Below, piece after piece: positions 33,993 through 41,546 of a DNA stretch of 64,000 nt. The notes below the pieces were generated by a model. That model had not been told where the DNA came from, made no database searches, and worked only from the letters and a program-made list of their open reading frames with translations. The DNA is from Paenibacillus sp. FSL R7-0345. GTDB lineage: Bacteria; Bacillota; Bacilli; Paenibacillales; Paenibacillaceae. The stretch spans positions 5,798,001 to 5,862,000 of the forward strand of contig NZ_CP152002.1 of assembly GCF_038595055.1 (NCBI RefSeq). Direction: 5' to 3'. Every line of letters starts with the position of its first letter. The first letter of the stretch is position 1. The position numbers and the translations under genes are program-made.

Positions 33993-35360
33993 TTATCCAA
34001 TAATCATTTTACCTTCGGGATACTTATACAATGGTTTACCCTGTTTCGGCCCGAGTGCATAGGCCAGTGTCAATAGCCCGAGCCTGCCGGCGAACATCGT
34101 CAGGCAGAGCAGGACTTTTCCCGTTTCCGACAGCTCCGGCGTCACTCCCATCGTCAGTCCGACGGTTGCAAAAGCCGATGTGGTCTCAAAAAGAATCATC
34201 AGGAACGGCCAGCCTTCCGTGGTTGACAGCACCATTGAAACCGTGACAATCAGCAGCAGCGCAAGCAGTATGATGGTCAGCGCCTTGAACACCCGCTCCT
34301 GGGCCAGCCGGTAACGGAACAGCACAATATCCTCGCGCCCGCGCAGCATGGAGACGACGGCACCGATCATCAGTGTAAAGGTAGTCGTCTTGATTCCTCC
34401 ACCGGTTGAGCCCGGAGAAGCACCGATAAACATCAGTATGACTATAAAAAATTGCGTAGCCTGCCGCATGCCCCCGATGTCTACCGTATTAGGTCCTGCT
34501 GTACGGGGCGCTACCGACTGGAAGAGGGCGGCCCAGATTTTACCTCCGATATCAAGCGGCCCGAGTGTCCGTGCATTGGTGAACTCAAACACAAAAATCA
34601 CGATTGCACCGGTCACAATCAGCACTGCCGTCATAGTGAGGACAACCTTGCTGTGCAGTAGCAGCCTGCGGGTTTTGCGGTAATCGACCAGGTCGGCCAA
34701 AACAATGAACCCGAGACCGCCTGTGACAATCAGCAGCATGACAACCAGATTCACTACAGGATCACTGGCATAAGCGGTCAGGCCGCGGTAATCCCGGAAC
34801 AGGTCAAATCCGGCATTGTTGAACATGGATACGGCATGAAATACACCGTAATACAAGGCGCGTCCAAACGGCATATCGGCAGCCCAGCGGAGCGTGAGCA
34901 GAACGGCACCCCCAGCCTCAATCACTAGGGAATAGACAAGCACCTTGCGGATCAGCCGCACAATTCCCTCCATTGAGCTCTGATTCATGGCTTCCTGGAG
35001 GATCAGCCGGTCGCGCAGCGAGATTTTGCGTCTGAACAGCAGCGCGAACAGGGTTGCCATAGTCATAAAGCCGAGACCGCCGATCTGCATCAGCACCAGA
35101 ATAACGGTCTGGCCGAACGTGCTGAAGTAAGAGCCGGTATCCACCACAACCAGACCGGTTACGCAGGTTGCCGAAGTTGCCGTAAATAGCGCATCTATGA
35201 ATCTCAGGGAATGGCCGGATGCGCTGGCAAAGGGCAGCATCAGGAGCAGTGTTCCAATCAGGATGACTGCAGCAAACCCGCCCACCAGAATCTGGGGCGG
35301 TGACAGCCTGAACAATTTAATGTCCGGAAATTTGGGAAACGGCGAGGCCAAACGGCTCAT
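33993..35360 (-). CDS. ktrB: KtrB/TrkH-type potassium transporter membrane subunit
   Basis: 455 aa with four repeated pore modules. Filter glycines are visible in SATCVTGLVVVD, SMFNNAGFDLF, APRTAGPNTVD and SAFATVGLTMG. It ends in the usual AYALGPKQ...YKYPEGKMIIG. The start at 35360 is chosen because a good promoter (35419-35447) lies inside the longer frame that reaches 35510. The AAAGG next to this ATG is closer than ideal. First gene of a ktrB-ktrA operon that imports K+ (probably Na+-dependent). Confidence 0.87.
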   Translation of the reverse strand: MSRLASPFPKFPDIKLFRLSPPQILVGGFAAVILIGTLLLMLPFASASGHSLRFIDALFTATSATCVTGLVVVDTGSYFSTFGQTVILVLMQIGGLGFMTMATLFALLFRRKISLRDRLILQEAMNQSSMEGIVRLIRKVLVYSLVIEAGGAVLLTLRWAADMPFGRALYYGVFHAVSMFNNAGFDLFRDYRGLTAYASDPVVNLVVMLLIVTGGLGFIVLADLVDYRKTRRLLLHSKVVLTMTAVLIVTGAIVIFVFEFTNARTLGPLDIGGKIWAALFQSVAPRTAGPNTVDIGGMRQATQFFIVILMFIGASPGSTGGGIKTTTFTLMIGAVVSMLRGREDIVLFRYRLAQERVFKALTIILLALLLIVTVSMVLSTTEGWPFLMILFETTSAFATVGLTMGVTPELSETGKVLLCLTMFAGRLGLLTLAYALGPKQGKPLYKYPEGKMIIG

Positions 35361-35418
35361 CCTTTCACATGCTTCATGATAAGCATTAAAATTAATATTG
35401 ATCCGATAAACATACAAA

Positions 35419-35447
35419 TTATATACGTTATTGTCCAGCATCACAAA
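35419..35447 (-). promoter_or_regulatory. Sigma-A promoter of ktrBA
   Basis: Minus strand TTGTGA (35442-35447), a 17-nt spacer and a perfect TATAAT (35419-35424). Confidence 0.65.
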
Positions 35448-35545
35448 GCCTGATTTTGCGATGTGATGAATATCGCTTAAAATTGTATGGTGTGTAGTGG
35501 TACACTCCAACTACAAGTTCAGTCAGAAAAAGGAAGGGACAGCCT

Positions 35546-35954
35546 ATGGATCAATCCTTTGAGCTTTTGCCGGAGCCGTTTCAGATCAATCCCTCACTGC
35601 CGATTTAGGAACAGTTCGTTGCGGCGATCCAAGGAAGAATCGTCAGCGGACATATCCCGCCCGGCTCGCGGCTGCCTTCCGTAAGAGAGCTTGCAGCCGG
35701 CAGGGGCGTCAACCCTACCACCGCAGCCAGAACTTATCAGGAGCTGGAACGCCTTGGCCTGATTGTTACTTACCGCGGACAGGGAACCTTTGTTACGAGG
35801 GATGAAGCAGTAATCGGCGAAGCACGCAAAGTTTATGCGCAAGGCAGTAACGGAGTTTAAGGCAGTTGCCGGAATGCTCAGCCTCACAGCGGCACAGCTG
35901 CTGGAATTCGATAAGGAGGATGCATATGACGGTCCTGTCAGAAAAAAGGAATAG
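35546..35954 (+). pseudogene. Broken GntR-family (YtrA-type) regulator gene
   Basis: Translation from ATG 35546 gives a YtrA-type winged-helix regulator: INPSLPI, a TAG stop, then EQFVAAIQGRIVSGHIPPG, SRLPSVRELAA, NPTTAARTYQELERLGL and RGQGTFVT. The stop is exactly where relatives have Tyr (LPIYEQ), so TAT/TAC became TAG. A second lesion, an extra T in the run at 35832-35834, shifts the frame; after it the C-terminal helix continues as MRKAVTEFKAVAGMLS... to TAG 35954. Two independent lesions make this a pseudogene. It is followed by the CPBP protease gene rather than the usual ABC transporter. Confidence 0.85.
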
Positions 35955-36092
35955 ACGTAAGCAGGCATAAGCCGGGACTTGTCTACGTACAAGTAGAAGT
36001 AACACAGGTAATTTTTTGTAACTGCCCGGCCTGTCCCGTATAATGAAGCAGACTACGCATCTTACAAATGAATCCATGCAAGGAGGCGTTTC

Positions 36093-37796
36093 ATGAATTC
36101 CGTCGGCCAGCCCTTACAGCAACGGCCCCTTACCAAACGGCTTATTTTCGCGGGAATAATCGGTCTTATCGTTTTCCTTATGTTCCAGGTTGTACCCCAG
36201 CTCTACAGCGGGGGATCAGCCTCCACCATCAGCAAGACTGAAGCCCGCGACAAAGCGGCCGCATTTGCAGCACAGCAGCTTGGCCACAGCGTGACAGAGC
36301 AGGATCACTGGACGGTAAGCTACCAGACTGATTCCTCCTTTTACGGCTATATGTCGCAGGAAAAGCTTCTGCAGAGCTATACAGATAACAAGCTGGATCA
36401 GCGGTATCCGTTCGATGTCTATCATGCCGTTCTTTACACTGGCGGTGCAGCAGACCCGCTTCTTGCCGTTGACCTTAATATGTATACAGGCGAGGTTACC
36501 GCCTTTGCCCTGGGAGGCTATGCCCGCTCCAGTGACGGGTGGGATTATGGCGATCCGCCTGCCTCCGGAACCTTAAACGGCGGACTGAGTCTGCAGCAAA
36601 AGGAAACCCTGGCCAGTCCCTGGCTGCAGTTATGGGGGGCGAATCCCGCCAAGCTGCAGATTGAAGCGGAATCGGATGGCTATGACCTCGTATACTCAGA
36701 CAGTTCTGTTAAAGTAGGCGAAGCCGCTTTGCGCTATCAATTTAACTTCCTGAACAGAGAGCTGTCTTATTTCCGCGCCGGATTCACCGCCCCGGCCTGG
36801 CATGACTCCTACGTGGAGGATCAGAAATCTCTGGCTACCAACCTGACGCTGTTCGGCTACGCCCTGCCGACGCTGGCACTCGGCCTGCTGGCGCTCATCT
36901 TCAGTATTCTGCGGCGCAGTCACACCTCGTTTGTACGCGGCATTACCTTAAGCTCTATTCATTTCACCATCATGATGATCAGCACCTACAATTCGCTGCC
37001 GGAACCGGTCTCTGACACCGCCGAGTCCCGCATAACCGCTGTAGTGATGTTCATCATCTATTTCCTTTACAGCCTGCTGATGTCGTCTCTGCTCTATTTC
37101 TCCCTGGTAGGAGGCAACGGACTGTGGCGCAAGGAAGAAGGGCTGAATCCGTGGCCGCGCGCCAAGGAGCCGGGTTACGGCAAATATGTGCTGGACAGCT
37201 TGTCTGCCGGCTATGTCTGGGCGCTGATCCTGCTCGGTGTGCAGACCATCATGTTCATTATTTTGTCCTTAACCCTTGATAATTGGTCAACAACCGATGC
37301 CAGCCAGTCTCCGTATAATATGAGATATGCCCTGCTGCTGCCGATTGTCGCCTGGCTTGCCGGCTTGTCTGAGGAAGCAGTCTACCGGCTGTTCGGTATC
37401 CGCATGCTCAAAAAGCTCGTCAAAAACACCTTTATCGCCTCCCTGATCACCACACTGATCTGGGCGTTCGGCCATACGCTGTACCCGATCTATCCGGTCA
37501 TCTCGAGACCGATTGAGCTGACCGTGATCGGTCTGCTGTTCAGCTATATTTTCTTGCGTTACGGCTTTATTGCCGTCATGTTCTCCCATGTTGTATTCGA
37601 CAGCATCCTGATTGGCATGACCCTGATCTTCATGCGGGAGAGTGTAAATGTAACGGCCGGCATCATCACCATCATCCTGCCGCTCATCGTCGGCTACATC
37701 GTATACCGGTTTAATCCGCCGGACCGGGAACGCACCGGGCCGAAAAACCCGGCAGGGCCTGAAGAACCGCTTCAGCCCGCAGGCAGCTGGAACTAA
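36093..37796 (+). CDS. CPBP-family intramembrane glutamic protease (Abi domain) with long N-terminal domain
   Basis: 567 aa. One helix (~18-36), a large outer domain (~40-255, PepSY-like in places: ISKTEARDKAAAFAAQQLG, then LAVDLNMYTGEV), then about eight helices. The CPBP motifs are EEAVYR (motif 1, after LAGLS), FGHTLYP (motif 2) and FSHVVFDSI (motif 3). Family members cleave within membranes or process peptides such as bacteriocins, and act in self-immunity. AAGGAGG precedes the ATG. It stands alone, ended by an 18-bp terminator. Confidence 0.88.
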   Translation: MNSVGQPLQQRPLTKRLIFAGIIGLIVFLMFQVVPQLYSGGSASTISKTEARDKAAAFAAQQLGHSVTEQDHWTVSYQTDSSFYGYMSQEKLLQSYTDNKLDQRYPFDVYHAVLYTGGAADPLLAVDLNMYTGEVTAFALGGYARSSDGWDYGDPPASGTLNGGLSLQQKETLASPWLQLWGANPAKLQIEAESDGYDLVYSDSSVKVGEAALRYQFNFLNRELSYFRAGFTAPAWHDSYVEDQKSLATNLTLFGYALPTLALGLLALIFSILRRSHTSFVRGITLSSIHFTIMMISTYNSLPEPVSDTAESRITAVVMFIIYFLYSLLMSSLLYFSLVGGNGLWRKEEGLNPWPRAKEPGYGKYVLDSLSAGYVWALILLGVQTIMFIILSLTLDNWSTTDASQSPYNMRYALLLPIVAWLAGLSEEAVYRLFGIRMLKKLVKNTFIASLITTLIWAFGHTLYPIYPVISRPIELTVIGLLFSYIFLRYGFIAVMFSHVVFDSILIGMTLIFMRESVNVTAGIITIILPLIVGYIVYRFNPPDRERTGPKNPAGPEEPLQPAGSWN

Positions 37797-37814
37797 ACGT
37801 TTGTTAATAAAAGA

Positions 37815-37864
37815 GGTGCTCCGGCAGACTGCTGTATATCTGGCAGTCTGCCGGAGCACCTTTT
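37815..37864. terminator. Strong bidirectional terminator
   Basis: An 18-bp perfect stem (37815-37832 with 37843-37860) around a 10-nt loop, with TTTT on the plus side and a T-rich stretch on the minus side. It separates the CPBP gene from the convergent 32-aa peptide gene. Confidence 0.9.
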
Positions 37865-37897
37865 GGGTATGCGAAAAATCCCTTCCCCACCGCTCGC

Positions 37898-37996
37898 TTA
37901 TCTCCGTTTAAAAAACCGGTCATAAATCACCAGTGCAACCACAATAGTAAATACCTCCATCAAAAACTTGGGCAGCAGCAGAAATATAAACTCCAT
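37898..37996 (-). CDS. 32-aa membrane peptide, possibly Fst/holin-like toxin
   Basis: A 33-codon frame with a perfect AGGAGG 6 nt before its ATG. The product is one hydrophobic helix (FIFLLLPKFLMEVFTIVVAL) ended by a charged tail YDRFFKRR. The size, single helix and basic end resemble Fst-type type I toxins (hydrophobic helix, aromatic residue, RR-type tail), but it could be any tiny membrane protein. The upstream region is the 51-bp repeat array; downstream is a strong terminator. No antisense RNA gene could be confirmed. Confidence 0.6.
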   Translation of the reverse strand: MEFIFLLLPKFLMEVFTIVVALVIYDRFFKRR

Positions 37997-38066
37997 AAGT
38001 AACCTCCTTTTTTGGTTAATTTTGTTTATATTTATTTCTCTGTACTTACCACCTATCCTTTATTTT

Positions 38067-38426
38067 CCTTTCATTTGGCCGCGCAGCCCCGGTTCGGCTG
38101 AATCAAAGGCATTTTTGCCCTTCATTTGGCCGTTCAGCCCCAATCCGGCTAAATCAAAGGCATTTTTGCCCCTCATTTGGCCACGCAGCCCCGGTTCGGC
38201 TAAATCAAAGGCATTTTTGCCCTTCATTTGGCCGCGCAGCCCCGATTCGGCTAAATCAAAGGCATTTTTGCCCTTCATTTGGCTTCTCAGCTCCAATTCG
38301 GCTAAATCAAAGGCATTTTTGCCCTTCATTTGGCTCCTCAGCTCCAAATCAACTAAATCAACTAAATCAACTAAATCAACTAAATCAACTAAATCAACTA
38401 AATCAAAGGCATTTTTGCCCCTCATG
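38067..38426. repeat. 51-bp tandem repeat array with a nested 9-bp microsatellite
   Basis: AATCAAAGGCATTTTTGCC recurs at exact 51-bp steps (38101, 38152, 38203, 38254, 38305). The next step is interrupted by six tandem copies of the 9-bp AATCAACTA (38347-38400) before the final copy at 38401. Each unit contains GGCA-TTTT-TGCC and AGCC...GGCT dyads. Because 51 and 9 are multiples of three, long open frames run through on both strands. They have no ribosome binding sites and are treated as artefacts. It sits between the uvrC terminator and the 32-aa peptide gene. Confidence 0.95.
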
Positions 38427-38451
38427 CTGCCGCTCCCGCCAGCCGCAAGCC

Positions 38452-38480
38452 AAAAAAAGGCCGGCCCCCAAGGGCCAGCC
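38452..38480 (-). terminator. Intrinsic terminator of uvrC
   Basis: Minus strand GGCTGGCCC/GGGCCGGCC stem (9 bp, one G-T pair) with a TTGG loop, then T7. Confidence 0.85.
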
Positions 38481-38498
38481 CGAAAAAAAATCATATAA

Positions 38499-40463
38499 TT
38501 ACTCATCCTCATTTTGAGAAACAGCCTCCGCCACGGGTCCCTCATCGTTTAACACGGCGAGGATCTGTCCGGCCAGCTTCTCGCCGATGGACAGCTCGCG
38601 GAAGTCCTCGATGGAGGCCTCCTTGATCTTCTTCAGCGAGCCGAAATGCTTCAGCAGCGCTTTGCGGCGTTTCTCGCCGATGCCCGGAATCGAGTCCAGC
38701 TTTGAGGTCACCATCGACTTGCCGCGCTGCTCGCGGTGGAACGTGATCGCGAAGCGGTGAACCTCGTCCTGGATGCGCTGCAGCAGGTAGAACTCCTGGC
38801 TGTCCCGCGCCAGCGGCACCGGTTCGGCGGAATCCCCGATCAGGAGCTGCGCTGTTTTGTGCTTGTCATCCTTGACCAGGCCGCAGACCGGGATGTACAG
38901 TCCCAGCTCATTCTGCAAAATATCAATCGCTGAGGAGATCTGCCCTTTACCGCCGTCGACCACGATCAGATCCGGCTGCGGCAGGTCTTCCTTCAGCACC
39001 CGTTCATAGCGGCGGCGGATGACCTCACGCATCGTTTCGTAGTCATCCGGCCCCTGAACGGTACGGACCTTGTACTTGCGGTACTCCTTACGGGCAGGCT
39101 TGCCGTCAATGAAGACAACCATCGCCGAGACCGGATTGGTCCCCTGAATGTTCGAGTTATCGAACGCCTCAATCCGGTTCAGCGACTCCAGCCCCAGGCT
39201 CTGGCCAAGGCTGAACGCTGCGCCGGAGGTCCGCTCCTCATCCCGCTCGATCAGCCGGAACTTCTCATCCAGCGCGACCCGGCTGTTCTGGCAGGCCATG
39301 CCGACCATCTGCTTCTTCAGCCCGCGCTGCGGCACCAGCACCTTGAGGCCCAGCCATTCCTGCAGGGCTGCCGCCCCGCTGGCCGCTTCAACCGTAACAG
39401 CCGAAGCCGCTCCGTTCTCTGCCTCCGGCTCCCCGTCATCCTCACTGTCCAGCTCAGCAGCCAGTCTGCCTGCTGTAACTGCAGCCGCTGCCGAGGCCCC
39501 GGACGGCTTCTCCGTGCCCTCGCTGACTTCCTCCGGCAGCAGAATCTCCTGCGGCAGCGCCGGATTGTCGCTGTAATACTGCGTCACATACGACATAAAG
39601 TCGCTGTAAGCCTCCCCGTAGAACGGGAATGCGGACGAGTGGCGCTGGATCATTTTCCCCTGGCGTATATACAGAATCTGCACGCACATCCAACCCTTGT
39701 CCACGGCATAGCCGAACACGTCGCGGTCCTTCGTATCTGCCGTATTGATCTTCTGCTTCTCCATCAGGGCATCAATATGCATGATCTGGTCACGCAGCTC
39801 CTTGGCGCGCTCAAAGTACAGCTCTTCCGCCGCTTCCTGCATTTTTTTCTGCAGATCCTTCTTTACTGCCTCATGACCGCCGCCCAGAAAAGCCGAAATA
39901 TCACGGATAATCTCCTCATATGCCGATTTCGGTACCTCCTTCTCGCACGGGGCGAGACACTGGCCCATATGGTAATAGAGGCACACTTCCTTCGGCATCA
40001 CACCGCACTTGCGCAGCGGATACATCCGGTCAAGCAGCTTCTTGGTCTGCTGGGCGGCATAAGAGTTCGGATACGGCCCGAAATATTTGGCTTTATCTTT
40101 AAGCACCCTGCGGGTCACCTCAAGGCGCGGATGGGCTTCGTTCGTTATTTTTAAATATGGAAACGTCTTGTCATCCTTCAAAAGCACGTTATAACGCGGC
40201 ATATGCTTTTTGATCAGATTGCACTCCAGAATGAGCGCTTCCATATTGCTTGAAGTAACTATATATTCAAAATCAACAATGTTGGCCACCAGCCGCTGGG
40301 TCTTGCCGTTATGACTGCCTGTAAAATAAGAGCGGACGCGGTTCTTCAGCACTTTCGCCTTGCCCACGTAAATAATGGTGCCCTCTTCATTCTTCATCAG
40401 GTAGCACCCGGGCAGGTCAGGCAGCAGCGCCAGCTTGTTGCGGATATTATCGCTATAATCCAT
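38499..40463 (-). CDS. uvrC: Excinuclease ABC subunit C
   Basis: A 654-aa nuclease of nucleotide excision repair, making both incisions around UvrB-bound lesions. The N-terminal GIY-YIG domain (IIYVGKAKVLKNRV) is followed by a Cys-containing region (CLYYHMGQCLAPCE), a UVR segment (FERAKELRDQI), the RNase H-like endonuclease domain (EAFDNSNIQGTN, DLIVVDGGKGQ) and a C-terminal HhH pair (DSIPGIGEKRRKALLKHFGS). An unusual ~45-residue Ala/Glu/Ser-rich insert lies between the two nuclease halves, just before WLGLKVLVPQRG. GGAGGAG precedes ATG 40463. Confidence 0.95.
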   Translation of the reverse strand: MDYSDNIRNKLALLPDLPGCYLMKNEEGTIIYVGKAKVLKNRVRSYFTGSHNGKTQRLVANIVDFEYIVTSSNMEALILECNLIKKHMPRYNVLLKDDKTFPYLKITNEAHPRLEVTRRVLKDKAKYFGPYPNSYAAQQTKKLLDRMYPLRKCGVMPKEVCLYYHMGQCLAPCEKEVPKSAYEEIIRDISAFLGGGHEAVKKDLQKKMQEAAEELYFERAKELRDQIMHIDALMEKQKINTADTKDRDVFGYAVDKGWMCVQILYIRQGKMIQRHSSAFPFYGEAYSDFMSYVTQYYSDNPALPQEILLPEEVSEGTEKPSGASAAAAVTAGRLAAELDSEDDGEPEAENGAASAVTVEAASGAAALQEWLGLKVLVPQRGLKKQMVGMACQNSRVALDEKFRLIERDEERTSGAAFSLGQSLGLESLNRIEAFDNSNIQGTNPVSAMVVFIDGKPARKEYRKYKVRTVQGPDDYETMREVIRRRYERVLKEDLPQPDLIVVDGGKGQISSAIDILQNELGLYIPVCGLVKDDKHKTAQLLIGDSAEPVPLARDSQEFYLLQRIQDEVHRFAITFHREQRGKSMVTSKLDSIPGIGEKRRKALLKHFGSLKKIKEASIEDFRELSIGEKLAGQILAVLNDEGPVAEAVSQNEDE

Positions 40464-40547
40464 GATTTCTCCTCCACCTGTAACTTGCACATTCATGAAG
40501 CTGCCCCGCACGGCGGAACGGCTTATTATAGTAATTTTAACACACAA

Positions 40548-40574
40548 AGCGCCCCCGGATAAACCGAAGGCGCT
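40548..40574 (-). terminator. Possible weak terminator of trxA
   Basis: AGCGCC/GGCGCT stem with an inner CGG/CCG, followed on the minus strand by TTTGTGTGTT. The T-run is interrupted. Confidence 0.4.
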
Positions 40575-40622
40575 CAGGATCGGGGCTGCAGCCAGCTCCG
40601 TATTAGCAATAATTACAGTGAA

Positions 40623-40940
40623 TTATTGGTGTTTAGCTACGATATTCTTAAGGGAATCCTTGGAGTTCAGGCCGACAACCTTATCCACCGGCTGACCGTC
40701 TTTGAAGAAGATCAGGGTAGGAATGCTCATAACGCCGAAGCGGGAAGCCGTTTCCGGATTCTCATCAACATTCAGCTTGGCAATTTTTACGCTGTCTCCC
40801 AGCTCGGCGGACAATTCCTCGAGAATCGGGGAAAGCATTTTGCAAGGGCCGCACCAAGGTGCCCAGAAATCTACTACTACAGTACCCTGACCTTCAACTT
40901 CGCCTACAAAGGACTGGTCAGACACGTTTACGATAGCCAT
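40623..40940 (-). CDS. trxA: Thioredoxin
   Basis: A 105-aa disulphide reductant. The active site is WCGPC (Cys30, Cys33) in VVDFWAPWCGPCKM, the cis-Pro is in MSIPTLIFF, and a C-terminal GLNSKDSL follows. This is the normal full length. AGGAGG precedes the ATG, and an extended -10 promoter lies ~145 bp upstream. It is transcribed alone. Confidence 0.96.
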   Translation of the reverse strand: MAIVNVSDQSFVGEVEGQGTVVVDFWAPWCGPCKMLSPILEELSAELGDSVKIAKLNVDENPETASRFGVMSIPTLIFFKDGQPVDKVVGLNSKDSLKNIVAKHQ

Positions 40941-41083
40941 GATATTGTTCCTCCTTTAATTTTGCGGAGCTGCATACGCCTCTATAGCCTGCACTGGCTG
41001 AAACGAATTCACTCCGTAATGTTAGCTGGAAAAAATGCTTCATGTAATATGATAACCAGATTACCATTTACCGACACATTCAC

Positions 41084-41092
41084 AGTATAACA
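41084..41092 (-). promoter_or_regulatory. Candidate extended -10 promoter of trxA
   Basis: The minus strand reads TGTTATACT (TGn plus TATACT), with no good -35. Confidence 0.45.
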
Positions 41093-41213
41093 TAGTTACT
41101 GTACTTTTGGGAAATGTTTTAGACAATTACATTGTATAAAATCAATTATATGGCAGAGATTCGCTTCTTTACAACGCCCCTGAGACTTCGTATACTTTAA
41201 GAAAACGCATTTA

Positions 41214-41242
41214 TTGTCAATGACTTCCCTCACATGTATTAC
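41214..41242 (+). promoter_or_regulatory. Probable promoter of the yqzM-like gene
   Basis: TTGTCA (41214-41219), a 17-nt spacer, TATTAC (41237-41242). Confidence 0.5.
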
Positions 41243-41289
41243 TGTAACCTATTGCAGTGCAGACTTGCAAGCGCAAGGAGGAGAACGCA

Positions 41290-41448
41290 ATGGAGATTAA
41301 TGCCAAGGCAGGGGACCCGCGGGAGCATGTTAACGAGGAGCCCCGCAACGATTTGGGTGATTTAATGACCGGCTTTTTCGGAATGACCGGCTTCATGACC
41401 CTGGTTTTCTTTGGAATGGTAATCGTCAAGTTCGTCTTCATGGATTAA
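41290..41448 (+). CDS. yqzM: YqzM-like small membrane protein
   Basis: 52 aa: a polar head (EPRNDLGDLMTGFF) and one C-terminal hydrophobic helix (MTLVFFGMVIVKFVF). The layout and length fit the YqzM family of Bacillota, which is of unknown function. AGGAGG lies just upstream of the ATG, and a hairpin terminator follows. Confidence 0.65.
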   Translation: MEINAKAGDPREHVNEEPRNDLGDLMTGFFGMTGFMTLVFFGMVIVKFVFMD

Positions 41449-41466
41449 CGGCTGATGACAGCAGAG

Positions 41467-41512
41467 AGTCCGGTTGTTCCTGTGTAATTACTAGCGGGAG
41501 CGCCGGACTTTT
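41467..41512 (+). terminator. Hairpin terminator after the yqzM-like gene
   Basis: AGTCCGG/CCGGACT 7-bp stem with a long loop, followed by TTTT. Confidence 0.55.
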
Positions 41513-41546
41513 GTGCGCGGACCTTTTCAATCAAAATCCCGCGGGC

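Larger units (their letters stand above)
40941..41289. other. 349-bp divergent region between trxA and yqzM
   Basis: Holds a candidate trxA promoter (41084-41092, minus) and a yqzM promoter (41214-41242, plus). It is otherwise AT-rich, with no small gene or repeat seen. Confidence 0.6.

Noticed and set aside
35546..35954. In-frame TAG in the GntR gene read as an unusual amino acid or programmed readthrough
   Set aside because: A second, independent frameshift follows, and nothing in the window supports stop-codon recoding.
37968..38545. Long open frames on both strands through the 51-bp array
   Set aside because: Period and microsatellite are multiples of three, so stops are avoided by periodicity; no ribosome binding site and simple-sequence products (FLPFIWP and DLVDLVDLV repeats).
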